Shown: piece after piece, positions 9,184-16,183 of the stretch
Position numbering within the stretch: the stretch's first letter is position 1
Layout of the letters: the number at the start of each line of letters is the position of its first letter
Translations under genes and position numbers: made by a program
NCBI RefSeq assembly: GCF_006335125.1
Contig: NZ_VDMO01000024.1
Location: 1-53,085 of the forward strand
Length of the DNA stretch: 53,085 nucleotides
Source of the DNA: Deinococcus radiopugnans ATCC 19172
GTDB taxonomy: Bacteria; Deinococcota; Deinococci; Deinococcales; Deinococcaceae
Direction of reading: 5' to 3'
Notes under the pieces: generated by a model
Databases searched by the model: none
Seen by the model: only the letters and a program-made list of their open reading frames with translations
Told to the model about the DNA's origin: nothing

Positions 9184-9189
9184 ACTCTA
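9184..9189 (-). promoter_or_regulatory. -10 element upstream of the LOV gene
   Basis: On the minus strand TAGAGT is followed by 6 bases and an ATG (9177), the spacing of Deinococcus leaderless starts. That ATG opens only a 19-codon frame that stops at 9118 and is not the LOV frame. The simplest reading is a transcription start at about 9177 with a short leader to the LOV start at 9143; a tiny upstream ORF or a frame error in this segment are alternatives. Confidence 0.45.
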
Positions 9190-9283
9190 GGCCGGGTGAA
9201 CTGCTGCCTGGACCAGAGTTCTGCTTCTGGTCAGGTGACCGTCCGATGACGCTGTTGCCGCTGCTCTTTGGGCGCCGCTCAGC

Positions 9284-9595
9284 TCAAGGAGTACCGGGAT
9301 CCCCTCTATCCCCTGGTTCATCTGCGGCCAGGCCCCCGGCATCCACCCAGGCCCCTGCTGGGGTTCCCTGAACTTCGGACGTGACATGCTGGCGCAAGAT
9401 CCCCATCAGGTCTGACAGATGCACGCGGCTCACCGCGAGGATGACTTTGCCCTTGAGGTACAGCGCGCCGACGCTCTGCGCGTCGTGTTGGTGGACGTCC
9501 CGCAGCAGCACGGTAAACGTGCGGCCCCCTTTCTCGAAACGCACCCGGTCCGTGGTGCCAGGGACCCAGCGCAGGGTCACGGTTGAATTCGGCAT
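9284..9595 (-). CDS. Hypothetical protein
   Basis: Protein of 103 residues; no family recognised. The first 75 residues alternate charged and hydrophobic positions in strand-like fashion (TVTLRWVPGTTDRVRFEKGG; KVILAVSRVHLSDLMGILRQ). The tail is Gly/Asp/Pro-rich and probably disordered. There is no signal peptide or membrane segment. ATG 9595 is favoured because GGAGG lies 7 bases ahead. It follows another small gene on the same strand by 48 bases, so both may be on one transcript. Confidence 0.5.
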   Translation of the reverse strand: MPNSTVTLRWVPGTTDRVRFEKGGRTFTVLLRDVHQHDAQSVGALYLKGKVILAVSRVHLSDLMGILRQHVTSEVQGTPAGAWVDAGGLAADEPGDRGDPGTP

Positions 9596-9643
9596 GGGTT
9601 CGCCTCCATGGGTGGAGTGAAAATCAGGGCGCACCCGCGCCCC

Positions 9644-9865
9644 CTAATTTTGCAGCCGTCCTTGCAGGACGCCGTCGATGGCCGTGCGTGCGCCTGCCAG
9701 ATAGGGTTGGGCCGCTGCGTCCACGAGGCCCAGGTCACTCAGATAGATCTCCGCTTGCATCATGGCCAGACTCAGGGCCGCCGAATGCGATTGGTGCTGG
9801 ACCGTGGCGATGTAATACCAGGTGGAACTCACCTGACGAACCGAGGCGTAGATCATGCTGTCCAT
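9644..9865 (-). CDS. Hypothetical small helical protein
   Basis: Protein of 73 residues, predicted mostly alpha-helical, with no charge clusters, signal peptide or known motif (SAALSLAMMQAEIYLSDLGL is the most regular helix). AAAGGAG sits 7 bases before ATG 9865, which makes this start much better than the earlier in-frame one. It probably forms a small operon with the 103-residue gene downstream. No function can be given. Confidence 0.5.
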   Translation of the reverse strand: MDSMIYASVRQVSSTWYYIATVQHQSHSAALSLAMMQAEIYLSDLGLVDAAAQPYLAGARTAIDGVLQGRLQN

Positions 9866-10449
9866 CAAAAAACTCCTTTCGGCCGCCGGGCCACGCCTGG
9901 CAACAGGGTTGAGGGTGAACACAAGTGAAGAAGAGGACAGGTTCGGCAAGGCCCTCGATCTGGGCGGGACACGACGCAGAAGGCGGTTGTCCCATCTGAA
10001 TTGACAGGAGGTCCCCGTCGGCAGGCTCTCTGGAGGGCGTCAGGGCGTGGCTCCGCGCAATGGCCCGTCTGCCACGTAGCATAAGCGCTGCGCCGTGCAG
10101 CTGCCGTCTGCCCATCGCCTATTGGGGTCCACCTGATCCAGATTGTATGGTTGGCCGACGCGGTGCCAGAGACTCTGTCCAGCGCTGGCCCGTCCCCTGG
10201 GTGGGCAGGGAACGATGATGTTCTCGCCTTGACCTGAGCCGAGTCTCGACTTGGAACCATCCAACTTTTGGGGCCACCTCAGAGGAACCACGGGCGGGAA
10301 ATCTTGTTCATGTCGTCTCCAGTCCGGCAGGGATCTCCGGTCAGGCTGCACCCTAGGCGGGGCGGGATGATCCGGGAATGACGGCGCCGACATGACCGCC
10401 AGCACGGGTGGAGGGTCAGGGCATGAAATCGTCGCTGCGAGGCCGACAC
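9866..10449. other. Region without a recognisable gene
   Basis: Several open frames cross this stretch on the minus strand, but none has a ribosome-binding site together with a recognisable domain. The sequence separates the small-gene region from the decayed regulator fragment at 10450. It may hold older debris that can no longer be named. Confidence 0.35.
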
Positions 10450-10735
10450 AGGAGACTCGTCACTGGATTGGGGGCACAGGTGGTCTTGGTCCCCTGGCGG
10501 TCGCCGGAGCCAGACTGCGCCTCTACCTCATGGCGTTCCACAGCGGCGAACTTCGACCTGGCGCAGCGCATCTGCTCCAGACCAGCGCGAAGGGCGGCTC
10601 GGCCCCCGCATTGAACTGGAACCCTTAACGGACCAGGGGGTTCAGCGCTTCGCCGAACGTCTGGACGCACCGGACGTTCTCGCGCGTCTGAACAGCATCG
10701 TGAGCCTGACCGGGGGAATCTGCGGTTTAGGCCGA
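10450..10735 (+). pseudogene. Remnant of a STAND/SARP-type ATPase regulator
   Basis: Two frames together give a short piece of a STAND ATPase around the sensor and GxP region: LYLMAFHSGELRPG and HLLQTSAKGG in one frame, then RIELEPLTDQGVQRFAERL and ARLNSIVSLTGG in another (from 10607). The second piece lines up with the segment VPPLSAAQCRELIASLDGVD ... GVTGGNP of the intact SARP-type regulator at 18435-21500. The frame change near 10600 and the missing ends show it is dead. It lies directly upstream of the first gene of the cluster that the intact regulator may control, so it may be the remains of a second or former local regulator. Confidence 0.5.
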
Positions 10736-10752
10736 AGATGGTGCGGCGCGCT

Positions 10753-10785
10753 GTCATCCCCGGATCACGCACGGTCAGGCACCGT
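10753..10785 (+). promoter_or_regulatory. Direct-repeat promoter A (putative SARP site)
   Basis: GTCATCC at 10753-10759, ATCACGC at 10764-10770 (11 bases later, partly degenerate), then 9 bases, -10 hexamer CACCGT at 10780-10785, 6 bases, ATG 10792. Same geometry as promoters B, C and F in this cluster. A leaderless start is predicted. Confidence 0.6.
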
Positions 10786-10791
10786 GCAGGC

Positions 10792-12000
10792 ATGAAAATG
10801 GTGCTGAACCTGTTCCTGGTGCTGGGCGGCCTGCTGCCGTTCCAGCACGCGGCCTCCGCTCCCGCCCTGGCCTACCTCAAGGGGAGCGAGGTCTGGGTGA
10901 CCACCAACGCCGCAACCCCGCCCAGGCGCGTTCCGGGTTCGCGCGGCGCCGCGCTGCTGGCGGCGTCCCCGACAAGCGGCACCCTCGCCTTCCTGACCGG
11001 GCCGAAAGGTGCGGACGTGAACGCCGCCGCCGTGCCACCGCTCACGCCGCGTCTGAGCAAGTCACCCTACACGGCCTCTTTCCCGCTGAGTAGCGTGATC
11101 AGGACTGGAGCGAACGCCGTGCAGCGTGCCCGCTGGCTGACCTGGGAGGGCGACGGGCGCACCCTGATCGCCGGAACCGATCTCGGCACGGTGGGCTGGA
11201 ACCTCGTCAGTCACCAGGCGTTTGTCCCCAACCAGACGCCGCTGTACCAGACCACCTCGCGGGACGGTGAGGTCACGGCCACCCTGGGCAGCATTCAGTC
11301 GGCGGAAGACCCCGGCGTGCTGCTGTACGGTCCCGGCGCGCGGCCCGGCACCGAGGTATTCAGCCGCAAGCTGCCGCAGAACCTGATGACGGCCCTGCGC
11401 CGGGACCCGCTCCTCAAGACCTTTGCGGCGCAACTTGACCCCCGCACCCAGGCCCACGATCACAACTGGGTGGTCACGCCGCCGCAAGTCACCCGGAGTG
11501 GCCGCCAGGTCTATTTCGCCGCGAACGCGGGCTGGGGCGTCGGCAGCGGGGGCAGCACCACCTTCGCGGTGTTTCAGGTGCAGGTGGCCGATGTCACGCT
11601 GCGCGCCCTGGGCTGGCTGGGAACCTACGCGGGCAGCGCGCTGAACGTCCTTCCCTCGCCGGACGGGCAGTCGCTGTTGCTGCTCCAGACCACGCATATC
11701 AGCAACGCCGAGACGCCGACGGTGGCGTATATCGCCGACCTCAAGGCCCGGTCCCGGCTGCGGCTGAACGCCCTGACCCCCGCGCCCGGACGGACCACGC
11801 TGCTGGGCGGGGCGTGCTGGCTCGCGGACGGGCGGCAGGTGGCCCTCAGCGTCGCGCAGCCGAAACCGGGGGAGCTGATCAGGGCGAACCGCGACACGCC
11901 CCCCACCTCGGACTTCACGCTGCTGGTGATCGACGCCCACACGGGACAGGTCATGCGGCGCATTCCGGGGGCCACCCAGCCCGCGTGCCTTCCCGGCTGA
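10792..12000 (+). CDS. Exported beta-propeller-like protein
   Basis: Protein of 402 residues. A signal peptide (MKMVLNLFLVLGGLLPFQHA, then AASA) is followed by repeated short beta-strand units of the TolB/WD40-like kind: ALAYLKGSEVWVTT, GTLAFLTGPKG, RQVYFAANAGWGVG, SLLLLQTTHISNAE, RQVALSVAQPKPGEL, FTLLVIDAHTGQVMRRI. This points to a periplasmic or surface beta-propeller used for protein-protein contacts; no catalytic motif is seen. ATG 10792 is exactly 6 bases behind the -10 CACCGT, typical of a leaderless gene, and gives a proper signal peptide, which rules out the longer in-frame start at 10738. It is the first gene of the envelope cluster. Confidence 0.65.
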   Translation: MKMVLNLFLVLGGLLPFQHAASAPALAYLKGSEVWVTTNAATPPRRVPGSRGAALLAASPTSGTLAFLTGPKGADVNAAAVPPLTPRLSKSPYTASFPLSSVIRTGANAVQRARWLTWEGDGRTLIAGTDLGTVGWNLVSHQAFVPNQTPLYQTTSRDGEVTATLGSIQSAEDPGVLLYGPGARPGTEVFSRKLPQNLMTALRRDPLLKTFAAQLDPRTQAHDHNWVVTPPQVTRSGRQVYFAANAGWGVGSGGSTTFAVFQVQVADVTLRALGWLGTYAGSALNVLPSPDGQSLLLLQTTHISNAETPTVAYIADLKARSRLRLNALTPAPGRTTLLGGACWLADGRQVALSVAQPKPGELIRANRDTPPTSDFTLLVIDAHTGQVMRRIPGATQPACLPG

Positions 12001-12010
12001 GGGGCGTCAT

Positions 12011-12043
12011 GGCATCCCCGCATCACTGCCGCGTTTCTAGAGT
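12011..12043 (+). promoter_or_regulatory. Direct-repeat promoter B (putative SARP site)
   Basis: GGCATCC at 12011-12017 and ATCACTG at 12022-12028 (11-base period, both degenerate), 9 bases, -10 TAGAGT at 12038-12043, 6 bases, ATG 12050. The -10 is better and the repeats are weaker than in promoters C-F, which may mean less dependence on an activator. Confidence 0.55.
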
Positions 12044-12049
12044 GGGTTC

Positions 12050-12514
12050 ATGACCAAGCTCACGCCTGTGCCGCTCGTTTGCGCCTTTTTCTCCGTTGCT
12101 GCCGCCGCTTCCGGGCCGGTGCTGGACGCCCGGCCCGCCACGCTGGTGCAGGTGCTGACGGCAGCAGGGTATCAGCCGTCGCTGCGTCTCGGCGATGCCA
12201 AGACCGATCCTTCGATTGCGGTCAAGGTTAACGGCGAAGCCCTGTACCTGTATCTCTCTGGCTGCAAGGCGGGAGATTGCCAGCGCGTCACGGTCAGCAC
12301 CCGCTATGACCGCTCGAAGATGAAGGCGAATCTGGTCGATCTGATCTCGACCTGGAACGCCAACTGGTACACGCAGGCGTACCTCGACAAGGACGGCGAT
12401 CCGTATCTGGACGCCAGTTATTTCCTGACGGGCGGCTACACCCAGACCAATTTCTTGAACTGGCTGCGCGATTATCTCAGCGAGATGGACGAGTTCGACA
12501 CCCAGGTGTTCTGA
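12050..12514 (+). CDS. Exported YbjN-domain protein
   Basis: Protein of 154 residues with a short N-terminal signal (LVCAFFSVAAAASG). The mature part fits the YbjN fold, related to type III secretion chaperones: LVQVLTAAGYQPSLRL, EALYLYLSGCKAGDCQRVTV, NANWYTQAYLDKDGDPYLDA, then a helix NFLNWLRDYLSEMDEF. YbjN-like proteins are common and often multi-copy; most have no known biochemical role. Two Cys residues (CKAGDC) could form a disulfide after export. A leaderless start is predicted behind TAGAGT. A strong terminator follows directly. Confidence 0.75.
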   Translation: MTKLTPVPLVCAFFSVAAAASGPVLDARPATLVQVLTAAGYQPSLRLGDAKTDPSIAVKVNGEALYLYLSGCKAGDCQRVTVSTRYDRSKMKANLVDLISTWNANWYTQAYLDKDGDPYLDASYFLTGGYTQTNFLNWLRDYLSEMDEFDTQVF

Positions 12515-12530
12515 AGTCGCGGCCCATCGG

Positions 12531-12564
12531 GAGGCCGGCGGAAAAGTCCGCTGGCCTCTTTCTC
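12531..12564 (+). terminator. Intrinsic terminator after the YbjN gene
   Basis: GAGGCCGGCGGA pairs with TCCGCTGGCCTC around an AAAAG-type loop and is followed by TTTCTC, 17 bases after the stop codon. This separates the YbjN gene from the next promoter. Confidence 0.75.
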
Positions 12565-12656
12565 GTACCCAGCTCCACAATCCAAGAGGAATTTTTGCTG
12601 GGCAGAACGGACGCCGAGGGGACGCTCCTCTCCTTCGGCGCATCAGGGGAATGCCC

Positions 12657-12689
12657 ATCATCCTCCAATCATCCGGCCCTTTCTACGCT
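12657..12689 (+). promoter_or_regulatory. Direct-repeat promoter C (putative SARP site)
   Basis: ATCATCC at 12657-12663 and again at 12668-12674 (11-base period, perfect), 9 bases, -10 TACGCT at 12684-12689, 6 bases, ATG 12696. This is the cleanest copy of the shared promoter geometry, with a leaderless start. Confidence 0.7.
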
Positions 12690-12695
12690 CTGGTC

Positions 12696-13460
12696 ATGAA
12701 GAAAGACATTGCTCTGACCCTGCTGCTGACCGTCGCCACCCTCTGCGCCTGCTCTGGAGGCTCCGCCGCCAGCGGCACGCCCACCACACCCTCGCCCCAG
12801 AAACCCAGTCCAGCTCAGCCGCAGCCCGGCACCGCCGCCGCATGGACGATGAGCGGCACCGTGAAGACCGAGGGCGGCGAGCCGCTGGCCGGGGTGGAGG
12901 TCTTCGCCGACCACACCGCCTTCTACAACATGAACGCGGTGGGCAAGACCGACGCGCAGGGGCGCTACCGCATTCCGCTGGCCCACCAGCCCGGCACCTG
13001 GGCAGCGGGCGCGTATTACCGCATGAAGCTGGGCGCGCAGACCTTCGAGGTGCGGCTCTCGCCGAACAACGACACCCCCTTCGACGGCTCGAAAGGCGCG
13101 GTGCGCGACTTCACCTTCAGGGCCAGCGACGCCCCCGCCGGGACGGTCAACACTTACGTTGCCCATTCAGACGTGGAGCTGAATTACGACACGCTGCAAC
13201 TGACCTTTACGCCGGACGGCCCCAACATTCTGGGCAGCACGAAGACCTTCACGCGCCCCTTCGTGACCGGCTCCGGCATTCAGAACGTGCCGCTGGGCCG
13301 CTATCAGGTCAGCGCCAGCCAGACCCTGAACGGTGCCAGACAGCAGCTTTTGCTCAGCTCGGCGGATCAGAAAACCTTTGCGCCCAGAGTGCTGGCCGAG
13401 TTCCACGACGCGGGCGACCGCTACGGCCCCACGCTGGAGCTGTTCCTCAAGAACCCCTGA
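12696..13460 (+). CDS. Lipoprotein with carboxypeptidase-regulatory-like domain
   Basis: Protein of 254 residues. The lipobox (LCAC, Cys near residue 19) follows a basic start MKKDIALTLLLTV; a Pro/Ser-rich linker follows (TPSPQKPSPAQPQPG). Then comes a CarboxypepD_reg-like beta-sandwich: MSGTVKTEGGEPLAGVEVFA ... GKTDAQGRYRIPL. The remaining ~130 residues are strand-rich and shared in outline with two proteins downstream. The likely place is the periplasmic face of an envelope membrane, with a structural or ligand-binding role. ATG 12696 is 6 bases behind TACGCT (leaderless), and the earlier in-frame ATG at 12651 would spoil the signal peptide. Confidence 0.7.
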   Translation: MKKDIALTLLLTVATLCACSGGSAASGTPTTPSPQKPSPAQPQPGTAAAWTMSGTVKTEGGEPLAGVEVFADHTAFYNMNAVGKTDAQGRYRIPLAHQPGTWAAGAYYRMKLGAQTFEVRLSPNNDTPFDGSKGAVRDFTFRASDAPAGTVNTYVAHSDVELNYDTLQLTFTPDGPNILGSTKTFTRPFVTGSGIQNVPLGRYQVSASQTLNGARQQLLLSSADQKTFAPRVLAEFHDAGDRYGPTLELFLKNP

Positions 13461-13498
13461 GGCCCCGACTCAACCGCACGTAAAGGAGATGACTTGAG

Positions 13499-13684
13499 AT
13501 GGACGCCCTGATCACGCTGACGGTCTGGCTGCTGGGTTGGCTCTTCGCCTCCGCCTTCGGCCTGGGGCTGCTGTGCCTGCTGGCGGCCCTGTACGGCGTG
13601 GGCAGCGGCTGGCCGCCCGTCTTTCCGGCGCTGCTGCTGGCCGCGTGGGCGGGGCTGTGGCTGCGCTCGCTGCGGGGCGCATGA
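13499..13684 (+). CDS. 61-residue membrane protein
   Basis: Two hydrophobic helices (LTVWLLGWLFASAFGLGLLC and FPALLLAAWAGLWL) separated by a short turn with GSGWPP, ending in a basic tail LRSLRGA, so both ends may face the cytoplasm. AAAGGAG lies 10 bases before ATG 13499. It sits 38 bases behind the lipoprotein gene and has no promoter of its own in view, so it is probably co-transcribed. No known family. Confidence 0.6.
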   Translation: MDALITLTVWLLGWLFASAFGLGLLCLLAALYGVGSGWPPVFPALLLAAWAGLWLRSLRGA

Positions 13685-13698
13685 CCTACACCTGAAGC

Positions 13699-13731
13699 GT
13701 CATCCGGCCATCATCCCCCGCCGTCTACGCT
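13699..13731 (+). promoter_or_regulatory. Direct-repeat promoter D (putative SARP site)
   Basis: GTCATCC at 13699-13705 and ATCATCC at 13710-13716 (11-base period), 9 bases, -10 TACGCT at 13726-13731, the same hexamer as promoter C. Transcription should start near 13738, leaving a leader of about 33 bases with an AAAGAGG ribosome site before ATG 13771. Confidence 0.7.
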
Positions 13732-13770
13732 CCCCGTAGCTCAAAAGAATCCACACGAAAGAGGTCAACC

Positions 13771-14541
13771 ATGAAATACGCGAAACTGCTGCTGCTCGCC
13801 CTGAGTCTCACGACCCTGTCCGCCTGCGGGGCGGGCAACGCCGAGACGCCGCCCCGCAAGGCGCCACCTGCGCCGGGCATCCCGAACACCAGTACCGCAC
13901 GGCCTTTTCATCTCACCGGCACGGTGAAAACCTCGCAGGGCAAGCCACTTGCCGGCGTGCGGGTGGGGGCCGACAACACCGTGCTGGACGGCTCGGAAGT
14001 CTGGACAACCACCGATGCCCAGGGCCGCTATGACCTGGATCTCTCGGCGATGCCCATCCTGAACTCGTGGACGGCCGTGGCCAACCTGACCGTGACGTCT
14101 CACGGACAGCAGTACACGCTCTATCCAGAGGTGGACAATCCAGCTGCCTTTCTCGGCAAGGACGGTGCGGTGCGTCACTTCACGCTCAGGCTCACCGGCA
14201 AAACCCCAAACGGCGGGTATTACGGAGCCCGGTTGTTCGCCAACCTCGGTCTGTCGGAAGCGGGCGACATGCCCGAGTTCGACGACGTGGAGTTCACGGC
14301 CACGCCGGACGGGCCGCTGCTGGACGGCACGGCCGGCACCCCCGTCACGCTGCGGTGGGCGCAGTTGCCCTTCGAGGTGCCGCAGGGCACCTACGTGGTC
14401 ACGGCCCGCTCGCTGTCGGGCAAGGGGCCGCTGTGGCTCAAGGCGCGGGGCGGCAGTTACGGCCCCAGGGCGACGGTGGCGATGGAATACACGGCGGGGA
14501 CGGGCATGACCCTCAACGTGGACGTGGTGCAGCCGCGATGA
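13771..14541 (+). CDS. Lipoprotein with carboxypeptidase-regulatory-like domain, second paralogue
   Basis: Protein of 256 residues. Signal MKYAKLLLLALSLTTLSACG ends in a lipobox (LSAC, Cys 19). After a Pro-rich linker comes the regulatory-like beta-sandwich: LTGTVKTSQGKPLAGVRVGA ... TTTDAQGRYDLDL. The rest is strand-rich, with ATPDGPLLDGTAGTPVTLRW and PQGTYVVTARSLSGKGPLWL. It clearly shares origin with the proteins before and after it; similarity is strongest in the first domain. AAAGAGG precedes ATG 13771 by 6 bases, and its stop overlaps the start of the next gene. Envelope location is supported by the lipobox; its function is unknown. Confidence 0.7.
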   Translation: MKYAKLLLLALSLTTLSACGAGNAETPPRKAPPAPGIPNTSTARPFHLTGTVKTSQGKPLAGVRVGADNTVLDGSEVWTTTDAQGRYDLDLSAMPILNSWTAVANLTVTSHGQQYTLYPEVDNPAAFLGKDGAVRHFTLRLTGKTPNGGYYGARLFANLGLSEAGDMPEFDDVEFTATPDGPLLDGTAGTPVTLRWAQLPFEVPQGTYVVTARSLSGKGPLWLKARGGSYGPRATVAMEYTAGTGMTLNVDVVQPR

Positions 14542-15344
14542 GCGTCGTCGATGTCCCTCTGCGCCACCCCCGAACGTTGATCGGCGCGGCGTGCTGGACA
14601 ACCATAAAACGGTTCAGGCCCCTGCTGCTGCTCGCCGTCGCCTGCGCTCCCCTCACCCTGGCCGCGCCTGCGCCGACGCCCGCCCAGAAAGGTTTTATCG
14701 TCGGCACCGTCCGCAACGAAGCGGGGCAGCCGCTGGCCGGGGCCACCATCAACGCCGACAACCTGCTGGTCTCCAACAGCAACCTCTCGGCCACCACCGA
14801 CGCGCAGGGGCGCTACCGCATCGACGTGCGGGTGGCCCCCACCACCTGGCGCGTGACCGCCCGACTGAACCTGCGTTACGGCGAGGAAAGTGTGGGCGCG
14901 GCGCTGCACCCCAGGGGAAGCGACGAGGTGCCGGGCCGGGTGGGCGGCGTGGTGGATTTCGTGTTCCGGCCCAAACCCGTCACGTCCGCCGATCCCTACG
15001 GCAACCTGGGCAAGGTGATGTTCGAGCGCGACGTGAACGACAACGACGAGTCGTTTGACTGGAAAAAGGTTCAGGTGGTCCTGAAGCCGGTGGGCCGGCT
15101 GGCCGACGGCACGGCGGGTCAGGCCAGGACGCTCAGCCCCATCCGCACCGGCAGCGGCTGGCTGATTCCCAACGTGATGTACGGCACCTACGCGGTCACG
15201 GCCAGCCTGAATGGCCGCCCGCTGGAACTTCGCCGCCGCACCCCCGACTCGGATCAACCGTACAGGACCACGTACACCGGCGGTTTTCTGCGCGACTACA
15301 GCCCCACGGACCTGAACATGTCGCTGGAAGTGCGCCTGCCCTGA
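14538..15344 (+). CDS. Exported protein with carboxypeptidase-regulatory-like domain, third paralogue
   Basis: Protein of 268 residues if it starts at ATG 14538, which overlaps the previous stop as ATGA. The N-terminus has about 30 polar residues before a hydrophobic signal segment (FRPLLLLAVACAPLTLAAPA), long for a signal peptide, so a later non-ATG start is possible. The domain follows: VGTVRNEAGQPLAGATINAD ... TTDAQGRYRIDV. A strand-rich region (FDWKKVQVVLKPVGRLADGT) comes next. It has no clean lipobox, unlike its two relatives. The trio probably arose by tandem duplication and may build one envelope complex. Confidence 0.65.
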   Translation: MSVVDVPLRHPRTLIGAACWTTIKRFRPLLLLAVACAPLTLAAPAPTPAQKGFIVGTVRNEAGQPLAGATINADNLLVSNSNLSATTDAQGRYRIDVRVAPTTWRVTARLNLRYGEESVGAALHPRGSDEVPGRVGGVVDFVFRPKPVTSADPYGNLGKVMFERDVNDNDESFDWKKVQVVLKPVGRLADGTAGQARTLSPIRTGSGWLIPNVMYGTYAVTASLNGRPLELRRRTPDSDQPYRTTYTGGFLRDYSPTDLNMSLEVRLP

Positions 15345-15429
15345 GTGTCCAGGGCCGCGCGGCCTGCGCAGTTCTGTCTACAGACGGCGAGGCCGCCCCT
15401 CTGGCTCGCTGCCCGCACTGTCCCCGCCC

Positions 15430-15462
15430 ATCATCCGCTGCTCATCCACCGTTTCTTCCACT
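15430..15462 (+). promoter_or_regulatory. Direct-repeat promoter E (putative SARP site)
   Basis: ATCATCC at 15430-15436 and CTCATCC at 15441-15447 (11-base period), 9 bases, then TCCACT at 15457-15462 in the -10 position, a weak match to TAnnnT. A leader of about 36 bases with AGGAG precedes ATG 15505. The repeats are perfect in their TCATCC cores, but the -10 is the poorest of the set. Confidence 0.55.
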
Positions 15463-15504
15463 GCCCGCAGTCCACAGGGGCGTGCTGCCCCACCAGGAGA
15501 ACCT

Positions 15505-16089
15505 ATGAATGCAACCACCTTGCGAACCCTCGGCCTCGTCACCCTGCTCACCGCGCCCGCGATGACCATTGAGGCGGCCCGGCACGGCTTTCAGAAGGTC
15601 GCCAACGAGAACACTGACCCCATCGGGGCGCTGCTCTACGGTCTGTTCTCGGTGGGCTGGCTGTGCGGCGTCCTCGGCCTGCGCTGGCTGCGGGCCACCG
15701 GGACGGGCCAGGCGGGCCGCTGGCTCCTGAACGTCCTGAGCGTCACCGTGACCCTGGCGATCTTGCAGTCGGCCATGGACCTGCTGAGGGTGCCGACCGG
15801 GAATGCCCTCTACATGGTCACAGACCTGGCCTGGCCGCTGAGCATGGTTCTCACGCTCGTCGTGGGCGTCGCCGCCATCGTCTCGCGCCAGTTGAGCGGC
15901 TGGCGGCGTTTCGTGCCGCTGTTCATGGGGGCCTTCCTTCCCCTGATGGTGATTCAGCAGGCGCTGGGCGCGGAGGTGCCGTACCTGTTCGACGCGCATA
16001 CCATCCTGGCGTGGGGCCTGCTGGGCGTCACGCTGATCACCGCCGGCCACCCCCGCCCCCGGCAGGCGAACGCTGCGCCGAGCTTCTGA
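15505..16089 (+). CDS. Polytopic membrane protein of unknown function
   Basis: Protein of 194 residues with about five or six hydrophobic helices: LRTLGLVTLLTAPAMTI, LLYGLFSVGWLCGVLGLRWL, LLNVLSVTVTLAILQSAM, WPLSMVLTLVVGVAAIV, FVPLFMGAFLPLMVIQQAL and ILAWGLLGVTLITAG. No transporter or enzyme signature was recognised. AGGAG lies 6 bases before ATG 15505. It has its own direct-repeat promoter and is followed by a strong hairpin, so it is probably a single-gene transcript within the envelope cluster. Confidence 0.7.
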   Translation: MNATTLRTLGLVTLLTAPAMTIEAARHGFQKVANENTDPIGALLYGLFSVGWLCGVLGLRWLRATGTGQAGRWLLNVLSVTVTLAILQSAMDLLRVPTGNALYMVTDLAWPLSMVLTLVVGVAAIVSRQLSGWRRFVPLFMGAFLPLMVIQQALGAEVPYLFDAHTILAWGLLGVTLITAGHPRPRQANAAPSF

Positions 16090-16111
16090 ACGCCCTGACT
16101 TTCCTTCCGCC

Positions 16112-16142
16112 GACGCGGGCGACCCTCTAGGTCGCCCGCGTC
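16112..16142 (+). terminator. Strong hairpin after the membrane protein gene
   Basis: GACGCGGGCGACC at 16112-16124 pairs perfectly with GGTCGCCCGCGTC at 16130-16142 (13-bp stem, 5-base loop). The T content after it is low, but stem strength and position between a stop codon and promoter F support termination. Confidence 0.65.
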
Positions 16143-16144
16143 CT

Positions 16145-16177
16145 GTCATCCTTCCATCATCCTCTCTGCGTCACCCT
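16145..16177 (+). promoter_or_regulatory. Direct-repeat promoter F (putative SARP site)
   Basis: GTCATCC at 16145-16151 and ATCATCC at 16156-16162 (11-base period), 9 bases, -10 CACCCT at 16172-16177, 6 bases, ATG 16184. The -10 departs from TAnnnT at the first base, as in promoter A, which would suit dependence on an activator. Confidence 0.65.
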
Positions 16178-16183
16178 GCGGCC

